From Candidatus Anaerobutyricum avicola (GTDB taxonomy: Bacteria > Bacillota > Clostridia > Lachnospirales > Lachnospiraceae): DNA of 64,000 nucleotides. Both the position numbers and the translations under genes were made by a program. The notes beneath the pieces were generated by a model, which saw only the letters and a list, made by a program, of their open reading frames with translations, made no database searches and was not told the DNA's origin. This document shows positions 44,601-53,219 of this stretch, one piece after another (positions within the stretch are counted from its first letter, which is position 1; each line of letters opens with the position of its first letter). The DNA is taken from positions 1 to 64,000 of the forward strand of contig DXGQ01000023.1 in the NCBI GenBank assembly GCA_019113845.1. Direction: 5' to 3'.

Positions 44601-45755
44601 ACCATTTGGCACCGTCTCTTCCAAGGCATATACACCGCCGTCCACAACGAAACGGAGTGAACCATCCGTTCCTGTCGTCTTATCCTGTACACGTTCCCAT
44701 GTATTATTCTCTGCATCTACTTGTTTGTACAGAATAAACTGTGCTCCTGACAATCCATTAGCCGTATCTGCTGCAGCATGTACGTTATCATACTTCGTAA
44801 GGTCGATGTAAGCGCCTTTGTAGTTCGGGAAGATACGATCACCAAGCATAGCAGTATTGTTTGCCTCAGTATTATCTCCTGTTGCGTACTCGCTGCTACT
44901 CCAGTTTTCTGGTAAAATTGGCTCGGTAAGCACCTCTCCCGGACTTAATTCAAACTCAATCTTCTCATCTGAGAACAGATAATTCGTCGGCTCTGTTACC
45001 TCATAGATACGGAATGTCTGCTTGTCTGTGCTGTCAAATGGAATCGTGGCGGTATAGCTGCCATCGTTATTATCTACAATATTATCCTTAGAAACAACTT
45101 CTACCTCTTGCTGTTCTTCAACACGCACAATTCGGAACTTTGCGCCTGAAAGTGCTTTGCCCGTCTCACCATCCACTTTCATGAAAGATACCTGACCGTA
45201 CAGATAAGTGTTCGTTGCGGTTACGGTGATATCAGATGGCTCTTTACCAGTGGTATTTGGAACAGTAAACTTGTAATAACCATCTTCATCCTTGGTAATT
45301 TCCGCAATACTTCCTGTCATACCAGTTAACACAAATCCTGTTTCTGTATCTGTTTCTTTAAGATAATAGGTTTGACCCTGGCTTAATTTCTTAGTAAAAG
45401 ACTCACTGCCACTAGCGGTACCATTTACCTTAATTGTTTGTGACTCCAGTTCTTTCTTATCTTTGTCATATAAAGTGAATGTAAACGAATGCTCACCGGT
45501 AATATTCATGCCGCTTTTCGCAATCTGTTTTGTCACAGTCAGACCTACCTGCTTCTCATTGGTAAATGTTACGGTCACTCCTTGGTTCCCAGAAGTTGTA
45601 TCACGTGTTGTGACTACATCATTTCCTATCTTAACCGTTCCAATGTTCAACCCGCCGGTCATTACGATATACTGCGGCGTATTGTTGCCGTCATATTCGC
45701 TCGGCGGAACCGTTTCTCTGATGCAGTAGATAGCCGGTTCTGCGTTTGTTATCAT
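38682..45755 (-). CDS. Adhesin piece 4: C-terminal 2357 codons with wall-sorting signal
   Basis: The longest piece. It contains repeated Cna-B-type modules (for example VSFMKVDGETGKALSGAKFR and LTVTKQIAKSGMNITGEHSF), a calcium/SdrD-like segment (VGGHIWIDKNGDGIRQTGED), and at least two FctA/Spy0128-like pilin-isopeptide domains near the end (ASKTLTGKDLKANDYTF; KKTFSDDSVDRPTAKDFTF). The C-terminus reads RSTKTGDDN, a hydrophobic helix (IGLYILFFGAAIVGVAVSL) and RKRKK: a sorting signal in which STKTG replaces LPXTG, close to the (S/P)PXTG motif of clostridial class B sortases. Its first ATG (45755) has no ribosome site; in-frame homology continues upstream of it to the frameshift. Confidence 0.8.
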   Translation of the reverse strand: MITNAEPAIYCIRETVPPSEYDGNNTPQYIVMTGGLNIGTVKIGNDVVTTRDTTSGNQGVTVTFTNEKQVGLTVTKQIAKSGMNITGEHSFTFTLYDKDKKELESQTIKVNGTASGSESFTKKLSQGQTYYLKETDTETGFVLTGMTGSIAEITKDEDGYYKFTVPNTTGKEPSDITVTATNTYLYGQVSFMKVDGETGKALSGAKFRIVRVEEQQEVEVVSKDNIVDNNDGSYTATIPFDSTDKQTFRIYEVTEPTNYLFSDEKIEFELSPGEVLTEPILPENWSSSEYATGDNTEANNTAMLGDRIFPNYKGAYIDLTKYDNVHAAADTANGLSGAQFILYKQVDAENNTWERVQDKTTGTDGSLRFVVDGGVYALEETVPNGYQGLEGIYKEDSDVAEGTFTANVQTAAGTPEQKVLHKINGGVAVTEGTAYTYNAYNIPYIPLTIRKYNSDESSDTRLTATANVYEVPADVVTGWGDITAVTDDKIMDFLASPGLKPLIENIDVSKSGGTNGRPYSYADSTTENALGETLVAGKTYLVVENTAGIVNDTDGGTQIRGNEQVQWYDIVQPDKGTKDGQTADLYNVEGKASLTLDKTVDNNDYTSLFTEAAEVEYILTPTVGNTYPLMDFTVNDTGLTAYGEKGSLFDEYLKDKYSLTKVKLGPASHDVSDYSDLPTAPINVTVTFKNSNGAVIDTQTVENLGSDGATVTLKPNVGKAAQVSISYTSPTFANATKKDGVRGGKGYALGANFNPGTIKITAEIEKQEGGAGKEAITKINNAAESTLSYYAWNPDGTEASTLTTVPANDNIDINFAGQKAPTIAVDKTSNEEDGTATLNSTTTYSIKITNQSTDGAVLSNPFIVDYLPQGTSWVLDSNSKVDVEVKKADTEEQTALTLGDVVTQTAGGEKAVLIYLNGELGAGKSVTVDLKVKIDNMVTAYGTTMYNYALVGSTDKGAQSTDNPYAASFKNSTGNWAEGVDTLLGNALSSDRLNALKEMLGNEAGDGFIMDTENLNWTTASESVLVKSAYGDRNANQGYTTNVLSTVNNIIQGEDSSGMMHYRLAVSNTSSDYKTTNLSVIDILPNVGDYTQKGDPRQSAWGLTYNQMGSVSVNGDDIGAGHYKVYYYTGILSGEQQYTDLYNDVLEIAFDTKENELPSGWTSTLPTDNMQSIKAFIVTTDATVQLDNTDSLYIEYTARVNDGKTPWTEEQLSNNSWKNAVNNFACTYSQLENQNTRAANEPVPLGKILESNEVSATTMPNQVKVGGHIWIDKNGDGIRQTGEDISSFAGHPLIEDMLSHTSVSLNTYLGKVPSGSSTSYSGSLTTAGANYTFDNLDPAMVRDNRTEDQVYPNGILDPAALKGDSPSTYTIDVDIDNFVKGIFGVTKKGEFCGESNHPDELIDAEKTDNNFTAANTGNTKAISSTSEQFYLWATDINKTWDNTKDFGVIPYRTLTITKQAADKNQNEVDGAKFTVYGPFSETGDITAESLTEKNNLGTYETTNGKVTIDNLLWYQRYVIVEESTAAGYTLDGAAASGQTTCGAGFTSLSGVTVEVDGKDKAVPAWILGIPATDKNTGANVNTAEDSVTIRNKKVPVEASLEASKTLTGKDLKANDYTFCLWGENGVDVGNPLQTKQNDADGKVAFDAISYDSEGEYTYYITEALPEGATEENKYTVGGITYDTTIYEATVDVDWEEGTGLKVNSVTYEKVVDKGQDAGDTGQGEGTTGAENTTPPTFTNTYSVTPTDYTPQVKKTFSDDSVDRPTAKDFTFTLTADEENPAGGAFTGVTDGAVGTELTVNNTLTAIAHGEETVDFSTITFKKAGTYKFQIQETPGADLGYTYDDAVWTLTVPVVDKGGELTIEGVTYQRNNNTIDKADDAAVFENTYAYVASIQINKEVVRGDAEYDTDDTFYAGIFRKVDSAGDAVGGQGDDAQGTGGEAENISYELVKDVVVGGQTVESGVVRLANNDSVEVFVPLGGEDQTDAVTYYVFETDTDGHPLVSFDADGNVVYNQPSVYEISSESRGEDGRVNSQGAVYVTAELAVGGKYYLHEARAPEGYVQAADIPFTVEDGEPVTLIMEDALQAEVLGQIQVTKRLSSIDETTFESTDLVAEDAVFYVGLFTDAQGEHPYGDDHIREIHVRNASSATVTYDDLPAGTYYVFETRQDGSVIPYGEMQNADAAGSSTFICSGDGSDGGVRTITLDLDDGRTEGSTELNNTYYGGLPDGFSYQGEISITYYIYETDANGNKVDKNAFAYSVSGEGAVALNADSTTGSRTIVNTMSSDSGSTRMIRPTDETDRQKSRDKNKTENAVGTDRRTRSTKTGDDNRIGLYILFFGAAIVGVAVSLRKRKKYNE

Positions 45756-45778
45756 GATAGAACCGCTAGTATCCGTTG

Positions 45779-48700
45779 TTACATTTTTTTCAGGCTATTC
45801 CAGGTTGCGCCATTCTCAATAGTTATTTCTGTTCCATTGGTAGCACTAAAGAGGATATACTCCACATCAAACTGCGCGCCAGACAGTGGCTTGTTCATAT
45901 CCACATCTTTCTTCATGATATTGAAAGATACTTTATTCGGGTTCTTGATATTCAGGTCAATACCACTGCTGCGGTCAACGTTATAATCGGAGATATCCGT
46001 CTTCTTCGTCATGATCACACTGGTTCTGCCGCTGCCCAGGTCAGTTTGCAGGCCGTAATCGTAGCCGAGGAAGATACCGGCATCCACTAAGCTTCCAAGA
46101 TTACCACCTTTATCGTTTTTATTATTATAATTTTCTCCCGAATATGTTTCTTTAAAATACTTCGTAAAGTAACTGCCCGTATACGTCGAACTATTGCCCA
46201 CATTTTCTGTCAATATATGGGTTCCTGTCGCAATATTGCTGAGCGTTACGGTACCATCATCATCTGTTTTGCCTTGTACTGTTAAAGCATCATCATCCTC
46301 GTTTTTCAAAGTAAAGAAGACGTCTTTTACAGCAATGTTGCCACCCATGTTTGTTTTCTTAATGGTCAGATCCTGCTTATCCGGATTGTACATGGTGATA
46401 TGTACACTGTCATCCTGTACCTTAAAATAGTAGGCAGCTGATGTTGGAGTATCCGGGGTATCCGTTGTTCCGCTACCCGGACCTACACGTGAGCCGTCAT
46501 AGATTAATTCGTAATCCTCAGCCGTATCGCCTTCCGCCGCCACCTCAATAATACGGTAGGATCCCATCTGCAGGCCTTCCGGAAATGCGAAGTAACCGGC
46601 GTCGTTGGTGATAAATTCTCCTGTACCTAAGTTATCTTCCGAATCCGTGTTTTGTGCAGGCGTCTCATATGCCCAATCCTGCCATTGATTATTGACATAT
46701 CTCTGAAGCTTCATTTTCACAGAAATAGGCTTTCTGTCAGTATGGCTGGAACCGGGGCCATAGTAAGCATCCAGTCCTTCGGACGTCATGTTCAGATTGC
46801 CACCTTCGACTGCTGCAGCCTCATTTACATCATATCCATACTTCTGTACGGTCACTGCCTGCGTATCTACCAGCCAGTTGACCAGACGGTACTGCTGCGG
46901 CTGACCATCTGCGTCATCCGGCGCATTGGCAACGGAAACCTTTTCATACGTTCCTTCCGTTTCCTTTGTCGGATACAGCGCCCACTGATATACTTTGGAT
47001 TGTTCATCCGCATTTGTAATATCAGAAGCTGTGCCGTCATCCTGAACATAGTAGGCATCGTTGAAGATCTCCGTTGTCTTAATCAGGATCTTCCCATCCG
47101 TTCCTGTAGTTTCTTCGGTGCCAGCCAGCTCTCTGCTGAAGTACATGTACATATAGTAGATATTTTTCTCTGCCAGATATCCGTTCGGCGCATTGTCTTC
47201 CTTGAGTGCTACGCGGACAAAATATCCTGTCACCGTACCGTCAGCAGCTTTTTGCTCTGTGATAATACCTTTTTCAATTCCTGCTTCCAGACTTTCTGTC
47301 AGTTCGCAGATCTCCTGGAAAGAAAATGCTTTGGAAGAAGCCCAGGCTGTGAGCCCTTCTGTGGATTCCTCTGTCGTTCCTTCTCCGGTGCCATCAGCAT
47401 CCTGTCTGCCAGTACCGACTCCGGTATCTCCTGCTGTGTCGGTATCTTCTCCGGCAGGTTTATAATCTCCAATAGTCGTATTATCCAGACCGGTGGTCAG
47501 CGTATCCAGCAACTGAATCTGCGTACCGTTCGCATCGGTCAGATACAAGGTAAAGGTTGCATTTCCCAGAGGACTAAATGTATCCTCTTTTTTTCCTTCA
47601 CTTGTGCGGCTTCCCGCCCATTTGGCAATACGTACCGTGGAAAACATCTCGCCGTTGCCATCATATAACGGATTATTTTCCACCTCGCCGGTGGATACGG
47701 TATTGTCATAATACGGTATTGCTCCGATACAGGTAACTTCCGTTCCACTTCCCTCCAGTGTATATGTAGTATCATTTCTATAATTCATACTGCTACGATA
47801 AATGAGGGTATATACACTTTCCGGTTTGATCTCAGCCCCAATACCGGCTTTCGTCTCCTCCAGCCAGTATACTACGTTATCTGCCGATTTCAGAATATCA
47901 GTTCCAAACCAGCCGTCCAGCCGATTTCCTTCGCTATCATAAAGGGTTCCACTGGAATAGGTACCGATGAGTGTATACTGATCCGGATTCGCAGCCTTAT
48001 CAAATGTTAATACTGCACCCGTTTCAGTTTGTCCTGCCTTTACCGTTTCATCCGGCAGAACCTGCATATAAAGGTTGAACTCGGCATTATTGATCAGACG
48101 TTCATCGCCTATCTCAATTCCTTTGTCTTCATCTGCCCGAGTCTCTTTCACAAACTTCTTAATACGAAGCTGCGTCCAGTTCTCCACATTTTTAAGGGTC
48201 GCTTCGGTTGATTCTTTCGGGTCATTGTCAGCCGCCGGTGATTTTACGACGTAGTTATAATCCTTCAATTGTTCTGTTGTAAGTATTTTCGGAGGCACCA
48301 GATTATTATTGTCATCCAGCTCATATGCATCTTTTAGATACGTATGTCCTCCGTCTGGTCCCTGCGGCTCCAGATACTGATACTTCGCGTCATCCGGGAT
48401 GCTGACCTCGATGGCGACATACTTTTCGTTCTGTGCCAGCCCTGTGAAGGAAACACTGCCTGTCTCGTCAACGGTTGTTCCTATAGCTTCGTATTTATAG
48501 ATTCCATCTGGATACACAGGATCCTCAGTATCCCACCGATACAGGGCAATCTCTGTGCCTGGCAGAGGATATTCCTTATTGGTAAACGCATGCTCCCAGG
48601 CATTATAGTACACCTTTTTTACCTGAAATTCTGTTACCGGCTGATTGATAAACTCCAGATCCACCGTGTTCTGACCGGACGTTGTATCCTGTGTCACGGT

Positions 48701-51370
48701 CTCTCCCGGCTTTAATGTTACGGTAAATGTTGCCTCGCTAGTGGTATATTTGTCAGGAGCTGCCGTCTCGCTGATGATGTATATAATCTTTTTACCATTG
48801 CTGCCATATATCGGCAGACCGGTGAATGTTACCTGGCCGTTGGCTGTTGTTTCTGTTTTTGTGATTGTCGTCGTTCCATCAGAACCGGTAATTTGAATCG
48901 TAGCGCCATCCTGCGGCTGTGTTTGACCATTATAGCCCATAGCCGATTTCTTAACCGTCACTGCGCCGGTATTGGAGTAGTTCGTGATCGTTCCAAGATC
49001 TTGCACTCCTTGCTGATCTTCCACGGTATAAGGACCGTAGTAGAAACCATCATCCTTTCTTACCCCTATTTTCTCCGTTTTCCCATCTGCATGTGTTATG
49101 TTTTCCGGATACAGATCTTGAATCCCTTGAATCATAGTAGCATCCGGAACAAACGTTTCTTGCCCCTTTGCATAGTCATAACTGTCGAACTTCTTCACCA
49201 CAACCGGAATTTTATTTTTCACATTGTTGATGGTAATAGACTGTTCCAGAACAATTTCTAATTCCTGTGATTCATCCGTACCAGTATTAATCTCCTGAGT
49301 AAAATTAAATGGACCATAAGCTTCTACTGTCTCTGTTTGGTTTCCACCCTCTCCCACAGATGGTACATTTAATGTAATCTTCTCTGCTGTATTCACACCG
49401 CCTGCTTCTGATGAAATATAGTCCGTAGCAGACGGGCTGGTTTCTACCAGGTAATACTCTATTGGCTGTTCTGCAGCGCCCTCACCCGTATCAGAAAGAT
49501 AAGTGCGCGGCAGGTCATTGATCGTAATCGACTTACCATCAGCGTTGTTCGTTACAGTATAAGGAGCTGTATTTACTTTCTCTACTACATCGCCCTTTTT
49601 AGCGTACAGATCAAATGAAGCGGATAAACTGCCGTCGTTATTCTGCTGTACTCCGTTAAGGCCGGCCGTGTAGAAGTTCTTCGTCAGAGTGATACTGCCA
49701 TTGCGGGTATTGTCAATGGTTACCGTTTTTGAGCCTGTACCCCCTTCGCCCAGACATCCCTCCAAATCAAACTCTTTATAATATATTCCATCTTCTTCCC
49801 CTGTGGCATGATATCCTTCCGGCAGGGTCTCTTTAAAGCGATATTTGATCGGCGTTTTTCCATCTTCTTCATATGCCGGAAGAGTAAATTCTTTCTGTCC
49901 GTCTTGTTCAACGCCAAACGCCGATGTATAATTTTCAACTGCCTGCCATGTTCCGTTCAGATGATCCTCGTCTTTTACCAATTGCTGCAGTTCAAATTTA
50001 CCGGAGAAATCGGTATAGTTGTTTAAACCAACATTTTCATACTGACCTGTGGTCGGATTAAGTACTCTTTTTTGCAAGACAACGTCTGCCTCGTTTGGTG
50101 TGTTATATACGGTTGCTGTCGCTTCCAGATTATTCTTGGTGATAGTAAAGCTCATCAAGTTATTTGCATCATCTTCAATCAGATACCCTTCTGGCGGAGT
50201 TATCTCCTTGACATGGTATGTTGTTCCATTTGTCTCATCATAATCAAGACGGTCAAATACAACCACTCCATCTTTTGTTTCCGCACTCTCAATTAATGTT
50301 GTGCCGTTTTTCTCATATAATCCAAAGGCTGCTCCATCAAGCAGTTTGTCAGTACCTGTTTCTTTTTTCGTAATTGTAATCTTACCGAGGTTTTCCTTGT
50401 TATGGAATGTTAATACATGATCGTCTGCTGATGTATCAGGGTCATCTTCCTCAATATCACCGGTTGTCTGTGTTTTTTCACCCTCCACCGGTTCTGTCTT
50501 AGAAGGATACTCTGTCTCCTCCACGGTATAATTGCCAGGATCCAGATAGACAACCACCTGTCCCGTTGCGTCCGGAGTATAGGTGACTGTTCCATTCTCA
50601 CTCGTCCTCAGTGTATATGTGTTATCCTCATTCTTTTGATATAAGGTCGCCGGAATCTTTTCACCTGTCTCCGTTGTCTTATATATCTTATATATTACAT
50701 TCCCATTGACAGGATCACCTTCCGGGAAATAGGATGTAGTATATAATTTATTATTTCCCTCGCTGTCCTGAATCACTTTTTTCAGAATTAATTTCGCCGG
50801 TTGTATTACATCTCCGACATCATTAGTTGCTATACTCTCTGAATTTTTCTCGTCCTGTCCTGCCAGCTGGTACTTTATAGTGGCAATATTTTGAACTTCG
50901 AGCTTCTCCTGATTGTCATCAGAATAATGCGCCACAAAATCAGCATACGGATATACTACCTCAACCTCGTACTCAGAATAATACGGTGCATCTTTATCCA
51001 CCTTTGTGGTGTCAACATTTCCTTCACAGGTATCTACCGGGATTGTGATGTTTTGTGGGTCAGTGAGGTCATTTGTATCACTTTTATTCAAAGTGATTGT
51101 TTGGCTCCCATCATCGTTGTCAAACTTTGGAATAATCTTGATGCTCTCTGCCTGAATTGGTGTTCCTTTTCGATTGCTCACAGATGGTTTTTCTATCAAG
51201 GTAATGCCTTCCTCATTTGCAAATGGCACACGTCCTGGTAATTCATAATTTGATCCGGATGTAGTAACAATATTTCCATCTGCTTCAAGGCCAACCTGAA
51301 GATTGAATTTTACTGTAACTTTCTCTCCATCATCGCTGACTTCATAACCATTTGGGGATTTTTTTACCAT
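45779..51370 (-). CDS. Adhesin piece 3: central 1863 codons of Cna-B/SpaA repeats
   Basis: A string of prealbumin-like domains: ITKKETGTDKLLDGAAFGLYE, VVLQKRVLNPTTGQYENVGL, GAVTVKKSAMGYNGQTQPQD, EFQVKKVYYNAWEHAFTNKE, SFNIMKKDVDMNKPLSGAQF. Each begins with a KK/xK motif and ends with a conserved E (ET or EE), the pattern of self-formed Lys-Asn isopeptide bonds. The first ATG (51370) has no ribosome site, and homology in the same frame runs upstream to the A-run at 51433, so it is a fragment. It ends at a TAA created by the A7 run near 45784. Confidence 0.8.
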   Translation of the reverse strand: MVKKSPNGYEVSDDGEKVTVKFNLQVGLEADGNIVTTSGSNYELPGRVPFANEEGITLIEKPSVSNRKGTPIQAESIKIIPKFDNDDGSQTITLNKSDTNDLTDPQNITIPVDTCEGNVDTTKVDKDAPYYSEYEVEVVYPYADFVAHYSDDNQEKLEVQNIATIKYQLAGQDEKNSESIATNDVGDVIQPAKLILKKVIQDSEGNNKLYTTSYFPEGDPVNGNVIYKIYKTTETGEKIPATLYQKNEDNTYTLRTSENGTVTYTPDATGQVVVYLDPGNYTVEETEYPSKTEPVEGEKTQTTGDIEEDDPDTSADDHVLTFHNKENLGKITITKKETGTDKLLDGAAFGLYEKNGTTLIESAETKDGVVVFDRLDYDETNGTTYHVKEITPPEGYLIEDDANNLMSFTITKNNLEATATVYNTPNEADVVLQKRVLNPTTGQYENVGLNNYTDFSGKFELQQLVKDEDHLNGTWQAVENYTSAFGVEQDGQKEFTLPAYEEDGKTPIKYRFKETLPEGYHATGEEDGIYYKEFDLEGCLGEGGTGSKTVTIDNTRNGSITLTKNFYTAGLNGVQQNNDGSLSASFDLYAKKGDVVEKVNTAPYTVTNNADGKSITINDLPRTYLSDTGEGAAEQPIEYYLVETSPSATDYISSEAGGVNTAEKITLNVPSVGEGGNQTETVEAYGPFNFTQEINTGTDESQELEIVLEQSITINNVKNKIPVVVKKFDSYDYAKGQETFVPDATMIQGIQDLYPENITHADGKTEKIGVRKDDGFYYGPYTVEDQQGVQDLGTITNYSNTGAVTVKKSAMGYNGQTQPQDGATIQITGSDGTTTITKTETTANGQVTFTGLPIYGSNGKKIIYIISETAAPDKYTTSEATFTVTLKPGETVTQDTTSGQNTVDLEFINQPVTEFQVKKVYYNAWEHAFTNKEYPLPGTEIALYRWDTEDPVYPDGIYKYEAIGTTVDETGSVSFTGLAQNEKYVAIEVSIPDDAKYQYLEPQGPDGGHTYLKDAYELDDNNNLVPPKILTTEQLKDYNYVVKSPAADNDPKESTEATLKNVENWTQLRIKKFVKETRADEDKGIEIGDERLINNAEFNLYMQVLPDETVKAGQTETGAVLTFDKAANPDQYTLIGTYSSGTLYDSEGNRLDGWFGTDILKSADNVVYWLEETKAGIGAEIKPESVYTLIYRSSMNYRNDTTYTLEGSGTEVTCIGAIPYYDNTVSTGEVENNPLYDGNGEMFSTVRIAKWAGSRTSEGKKEDTFSPLGNATFTLYLTDANGTQIQLLDTLTTGLDNTTIGDYKPAGEDTDTAGDTGVGTGRQDADGTGEGTTEESTEGLTAWASSKAFSFQEICELTESLEAGIEKGIITEQKAADGTVTGYFVRVALKEDNAPNGYLAEKNIYYMYMYFSRELAGTEETTGTDGKILIKTTEIFNDAYYVQDDGTASDITNADEQSKVYQWALYPTKETEGTYEKVSVANAPDDADGQPQQYRLVNWLVDTQAVTVQKYGYDVNEAAAVEGGNLNMTSEGLDAYYGPGSSHTDRKPISVKMKLQRYVNNQWQDWAYETPAQNTDSEDNLGTGEFITNDAGYFAFPEGLQMGSYRIIEVAAEGDTAEDYELIYDGSRVGPGSGTTDTPDTPTSAAYYFKVQDDSVHITMYNPDKQDLTIKKTNMGGNIAVKDVFFTLKNEDDDALTVQGKTDDDGTVTLSNIATGTHILTENVGNSSTYTGSYFTKYFKETYSGENYNNKNDKGGNLGSLVDAGIFLGYDYGLQTDLGSGRTSVIMTKKTDISDYNVDRSSGIDLNIKNPNKVSFNIMKKDVDMNKPLSGAQFDVEYILFSATNGTEITIENGATWNSLKKM

Positions 51371-51411
51371 CCATACATCGTCAGTGCGTGCTGTCAGTTT
51401 ATTCCCATCAT

Positions 51412-52503
51412 TTATTTTACTGCTGGTACCAATAATCTTTTTATATGTACCTTGACGTCCGATGGATTTGTACGATCCTTAATGGTGAAAGATGTCTGAA
51501 TCTTCATCATATCCTGACTCGATCCAAAATCAAACACATGTCCATCTTCATACACACCATTTCCGTTAATCTGCATTGTCAAAGTAAATCCGGCAAAGGC
51601 ATCCGTGGAGGCATTAATCTTTTCCGGAAGCTTTAAAATCCATGTGTTGTCTTCGGATGGATTCTCTGGAGGAACTAAAGTAACATCTTTCAGATTCTCA
51701 TCGTCTATGATACTGATTCCTTCCGGAAGTTTTAAAATAATCTGTGTATCATCATAGGTATCAAATAACGGCTGGCGTTGTTCGCCATAGCTGAAATACG
51801 CTGCTTTTGTCAACGTATATTCCACTTTAAAGTCGATGGTTTGTCCTGCTTTAATTTCTGTCAGTTTTTCGCCAATCTGTTTGATCGTCACCGATGCCGT
51901 CGGACGATTGCCGTCAACGGTGCTATCTTTCTCACCGTAATACTCTTTTATAATGTCATCCAGAGATTGATTATTCTCCGCACCTTTCTCATCGTCCGCT
52001 TCACCATCCTGCCCGTCGTCGCTGCCATTTTTCTGGTTTTTTCTGCTTGTATTCTCGTTTTTCTTTTTCTCTTCCTTCTGCTCAGCATTCTGTGTATCGA
52101 TGCCAGCCTGATTATTCAGCAGATTTTGTGTGTTGGCATTATTCTGATCATTTTGATTATTCTGCTGTTTCTGTGTGTTGGCATTGTTCTTTCCTGTTGC
52201 GCTTTTCCGGTCATCCTGACCGCTGTTGGCATCGCTGTCATTTTTCTGGTCGACGGTATTGTTTTCATTTTTACTTTCATCGTCGGCATCACTGGCCGAC
52301 GTATCATTTTTTCCCGACGACAATTGACCAGCGGACGTATCTGTCCCCTGATTCTGTGCTTCGTTTTCTGTTCCGGAATTGTCATTTTGATTTTGCTCTT
52401 CCTGACTGGTCTTCGAATCATCTTGTTCTTCCGAAGACTCTCCGGGTTCTTTTTTCACAATTTCTTTTTCTTCCACCTGATCCTTGCTGTCAGTCAGCTG
52501 CTC
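51412..52503 (-). CDS. Adhesin piece 2: acidic low-complexity segment and first folded domain
   Basis: 364 codons between the in-frame TAA and the first frameshift. The first 170 residues are almost entirely D, E, N, Q, K, S and T (GTDTSAGQLSSGKNDTSASD and NNQNDQNNANTQNLLNNQ), likely disordered. Then follows a domain (SVTIKQIGEKLTEIKAGQTI, TYDDTQIILKLPEGISIIDD) resembling the N-terminal ligand-binding or adhesive domain of SpaA-type proteins. It has no start codon with a ribosome site of its own. Confidence 0.75.
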   Translation of the reverse strand, partial: EQLTDSKDQVEEKEIVKKEPGESSEEQDDSKTSQEEQNQNDNSGTENEAQNQGTDTSAGQLSSGKNDTSASDADDESKNENNTVDQKNDSDANSGQDDRKSATGKNNANTQKQQNNQNDQNNANTQNLLNNQAGIDTQNAEQKEEKKKNENTSRKNQKNGSDDGQDGEADDEKGAENNQSLDDIIKEYYGEKDSTVDGNRPTASVTIKQIGEKLTEIKAGQTIDFKVEYTLTKAAYFSYGEQRQPLFDTYDDTQIILKLPEGISIIDDENLKDVTLVPPENPSEDNTWILKLPEKINASTDAFAGFTLTMQINGNGVYEDGHVFDFGSSQDMMKIQTSFTIKDRTNPSDVKVHIKRLLVPAVK

Positions 52504-52617
52504 TTACGTATAGTTGCCGATCGTCTCGCCAAGGGTAATAATATTCTGCTCGCCTAATATCATGACAGCGATAAGCAGAAAAGCGAGACATCTGGCCCAG
52601 AATCTGCGTTTATTCAT
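52504..52617 (-). CDS. Adhesin piece 1: signal peptide, closed by an in-frame TAA
   Basis: 37 codons from ATG 52617 (MNKRRFWARC): basic start, then the hydrophobic core LAFLLIAVMILG, as in a Sec signal peptide, then EQNIITLGETIGNYT and TAA. The same frame continues into the 1092-nt open frame beyond. The start is set by AGGAG at 9-nt spacing and overlaps the upstream gene's stop by 8 bp. Confidence 0.75.
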   Translation of the reverse strand: MNKRRFWARCLAFLLIAVMILGEQNIITLGETIGNYT

Positions 52618-53152
52618 ACTCATGCTCTCCTTTCTTCATATATGCTGTTTTTCTTTTTGTTCGTTTTTTACATCCGTTCAGATATTCTTCCATGTAACGC
52701 AGGAGTTCCAGACTGCTGCGATAATACATCATGCCAATCCTGGGGGCCTGCATCATCCCCTGCCAGCTGCCGTGTCTTCGAAACATCGTTTCTGCATAGA
52801 TCCATCGTTTGCTGGCCGTATGCCTGTCCTTAAAATCCTGATAACAGCTGTCCTCGAAGTCCCAGTCCTCCGTATTTTCCAACTGCGTTCCCTTCCAGTC
52901 GAATCCATTCCAGCTTCTCATCTGAAATTCTGCCTGTGGTCTTCCCAGCAGGTCATAAATGCGCTCCATTTTGATAAACAGTTCGCCGTATCCCCGATAA
53001 CCGATACCGTAAGGAATATGTACATTGAATATCTTTCCTGCCGGTTCTTCTTCCAGATCATTTTCAAAAGTGATCAGCATTCCGGTCTGTACCGGATTTC
53101 TCTCGAAAAAGTTCACTTTTTTTCTTTTCGTACTTTCCATTATTTTTTTCAT
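52610..53152 (-). CDS. 180-residue cytoplasmic protein, first gene of the adhesin operon, function unknown
   Basis: Not recognised. It has no signal peptide or membrane span. The N-terminus is basic (MKKIMESTKRKKVNFFERN); the body holds aromatic- and acid-rich segments (YGIGYRGYGELFIKMERIYD, AEFQMRSWNGFDWKG, TEDWDFEDSCYQDF); near the end is YYRSSLELLRYMEEYLNGCKK. Start ATG 53152 has AGGAGG. The stop overlaps the adhesin start by 8 bp (GAGTATGAATAA), so the two are translationally coupled, and it is the first gene behind the invertible promoter. It may act in export, assembly or expression control of the adhesin; the sequence does not say which. Confidence 0.75.
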   Translation of the reverse strand: MKKIMESTKRKKVNFFERNPVQTGMLITFENDLEEEPAGKIFNVHIPYGIGYRGYGELFIKMERIYDLLGRPQAEFQMRSWNGFDWKGTQLENTEDWDFEDSCYQDFKDRHTASKRWIYAETMFRRHGSWQGMMQAPRIGMMYYRSSLELLRYMEEYLNGCKKRTKRKTAYMKKGEHEYE

Positions 53153-53219
53153 ACTTTGATCCTCCTTATTTTACTTATACAAACGTAGTACAAAATCCAT
53201 ATATGCAAAATAAGTACCG

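Larger units (their letters stand above)
38682..52617 (-). pseudogene. Giant Cna-B/SpaA-type surface adhesin, split into four open frames
   Basis: The four open frames on the minus strand (52504-52617, 51412-52503, 45779-51370, 38682-45755) are pieces of one gene. They break at an in-frame TAA (52504-52506), a one-base loss in an A-run at about 51433 (A5 where A6 restores the frame) and another at about 45784-45790 (A7 where A8 restores it). Repaired, the protein would have about 4,640 residues: signal peptide, acidic low-complexity region, many Cna-B/SpaA-like prealbumin-fold domains, FctA-like pilin-isopeptide domains, and a C-terminal sorting signal. Read literally, the gene is inactive. 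Phase variation at the A-runs or assembly error are alternatives. Expression is driven from the invertible promoter at 53287-53315. Confidence 0.8.

Noticed and set aside
51778-52557. 259-codon hydrophobic open frame on the + strand that looks like a membrane protein
   Set aside because: It is the complement of the D/E/N/K-rich adhesin segment; no start site or promoter.
38682-52617. Programmed ribosomal frameshifting in the adhesin
   Set aside because: The A-runs resemble slippery sites, but three breaks (including a plain stop) in one gene, and no downstream stimulatory hairpin seen at the two sites, make mutation, phase variation or sequencing error simpler.
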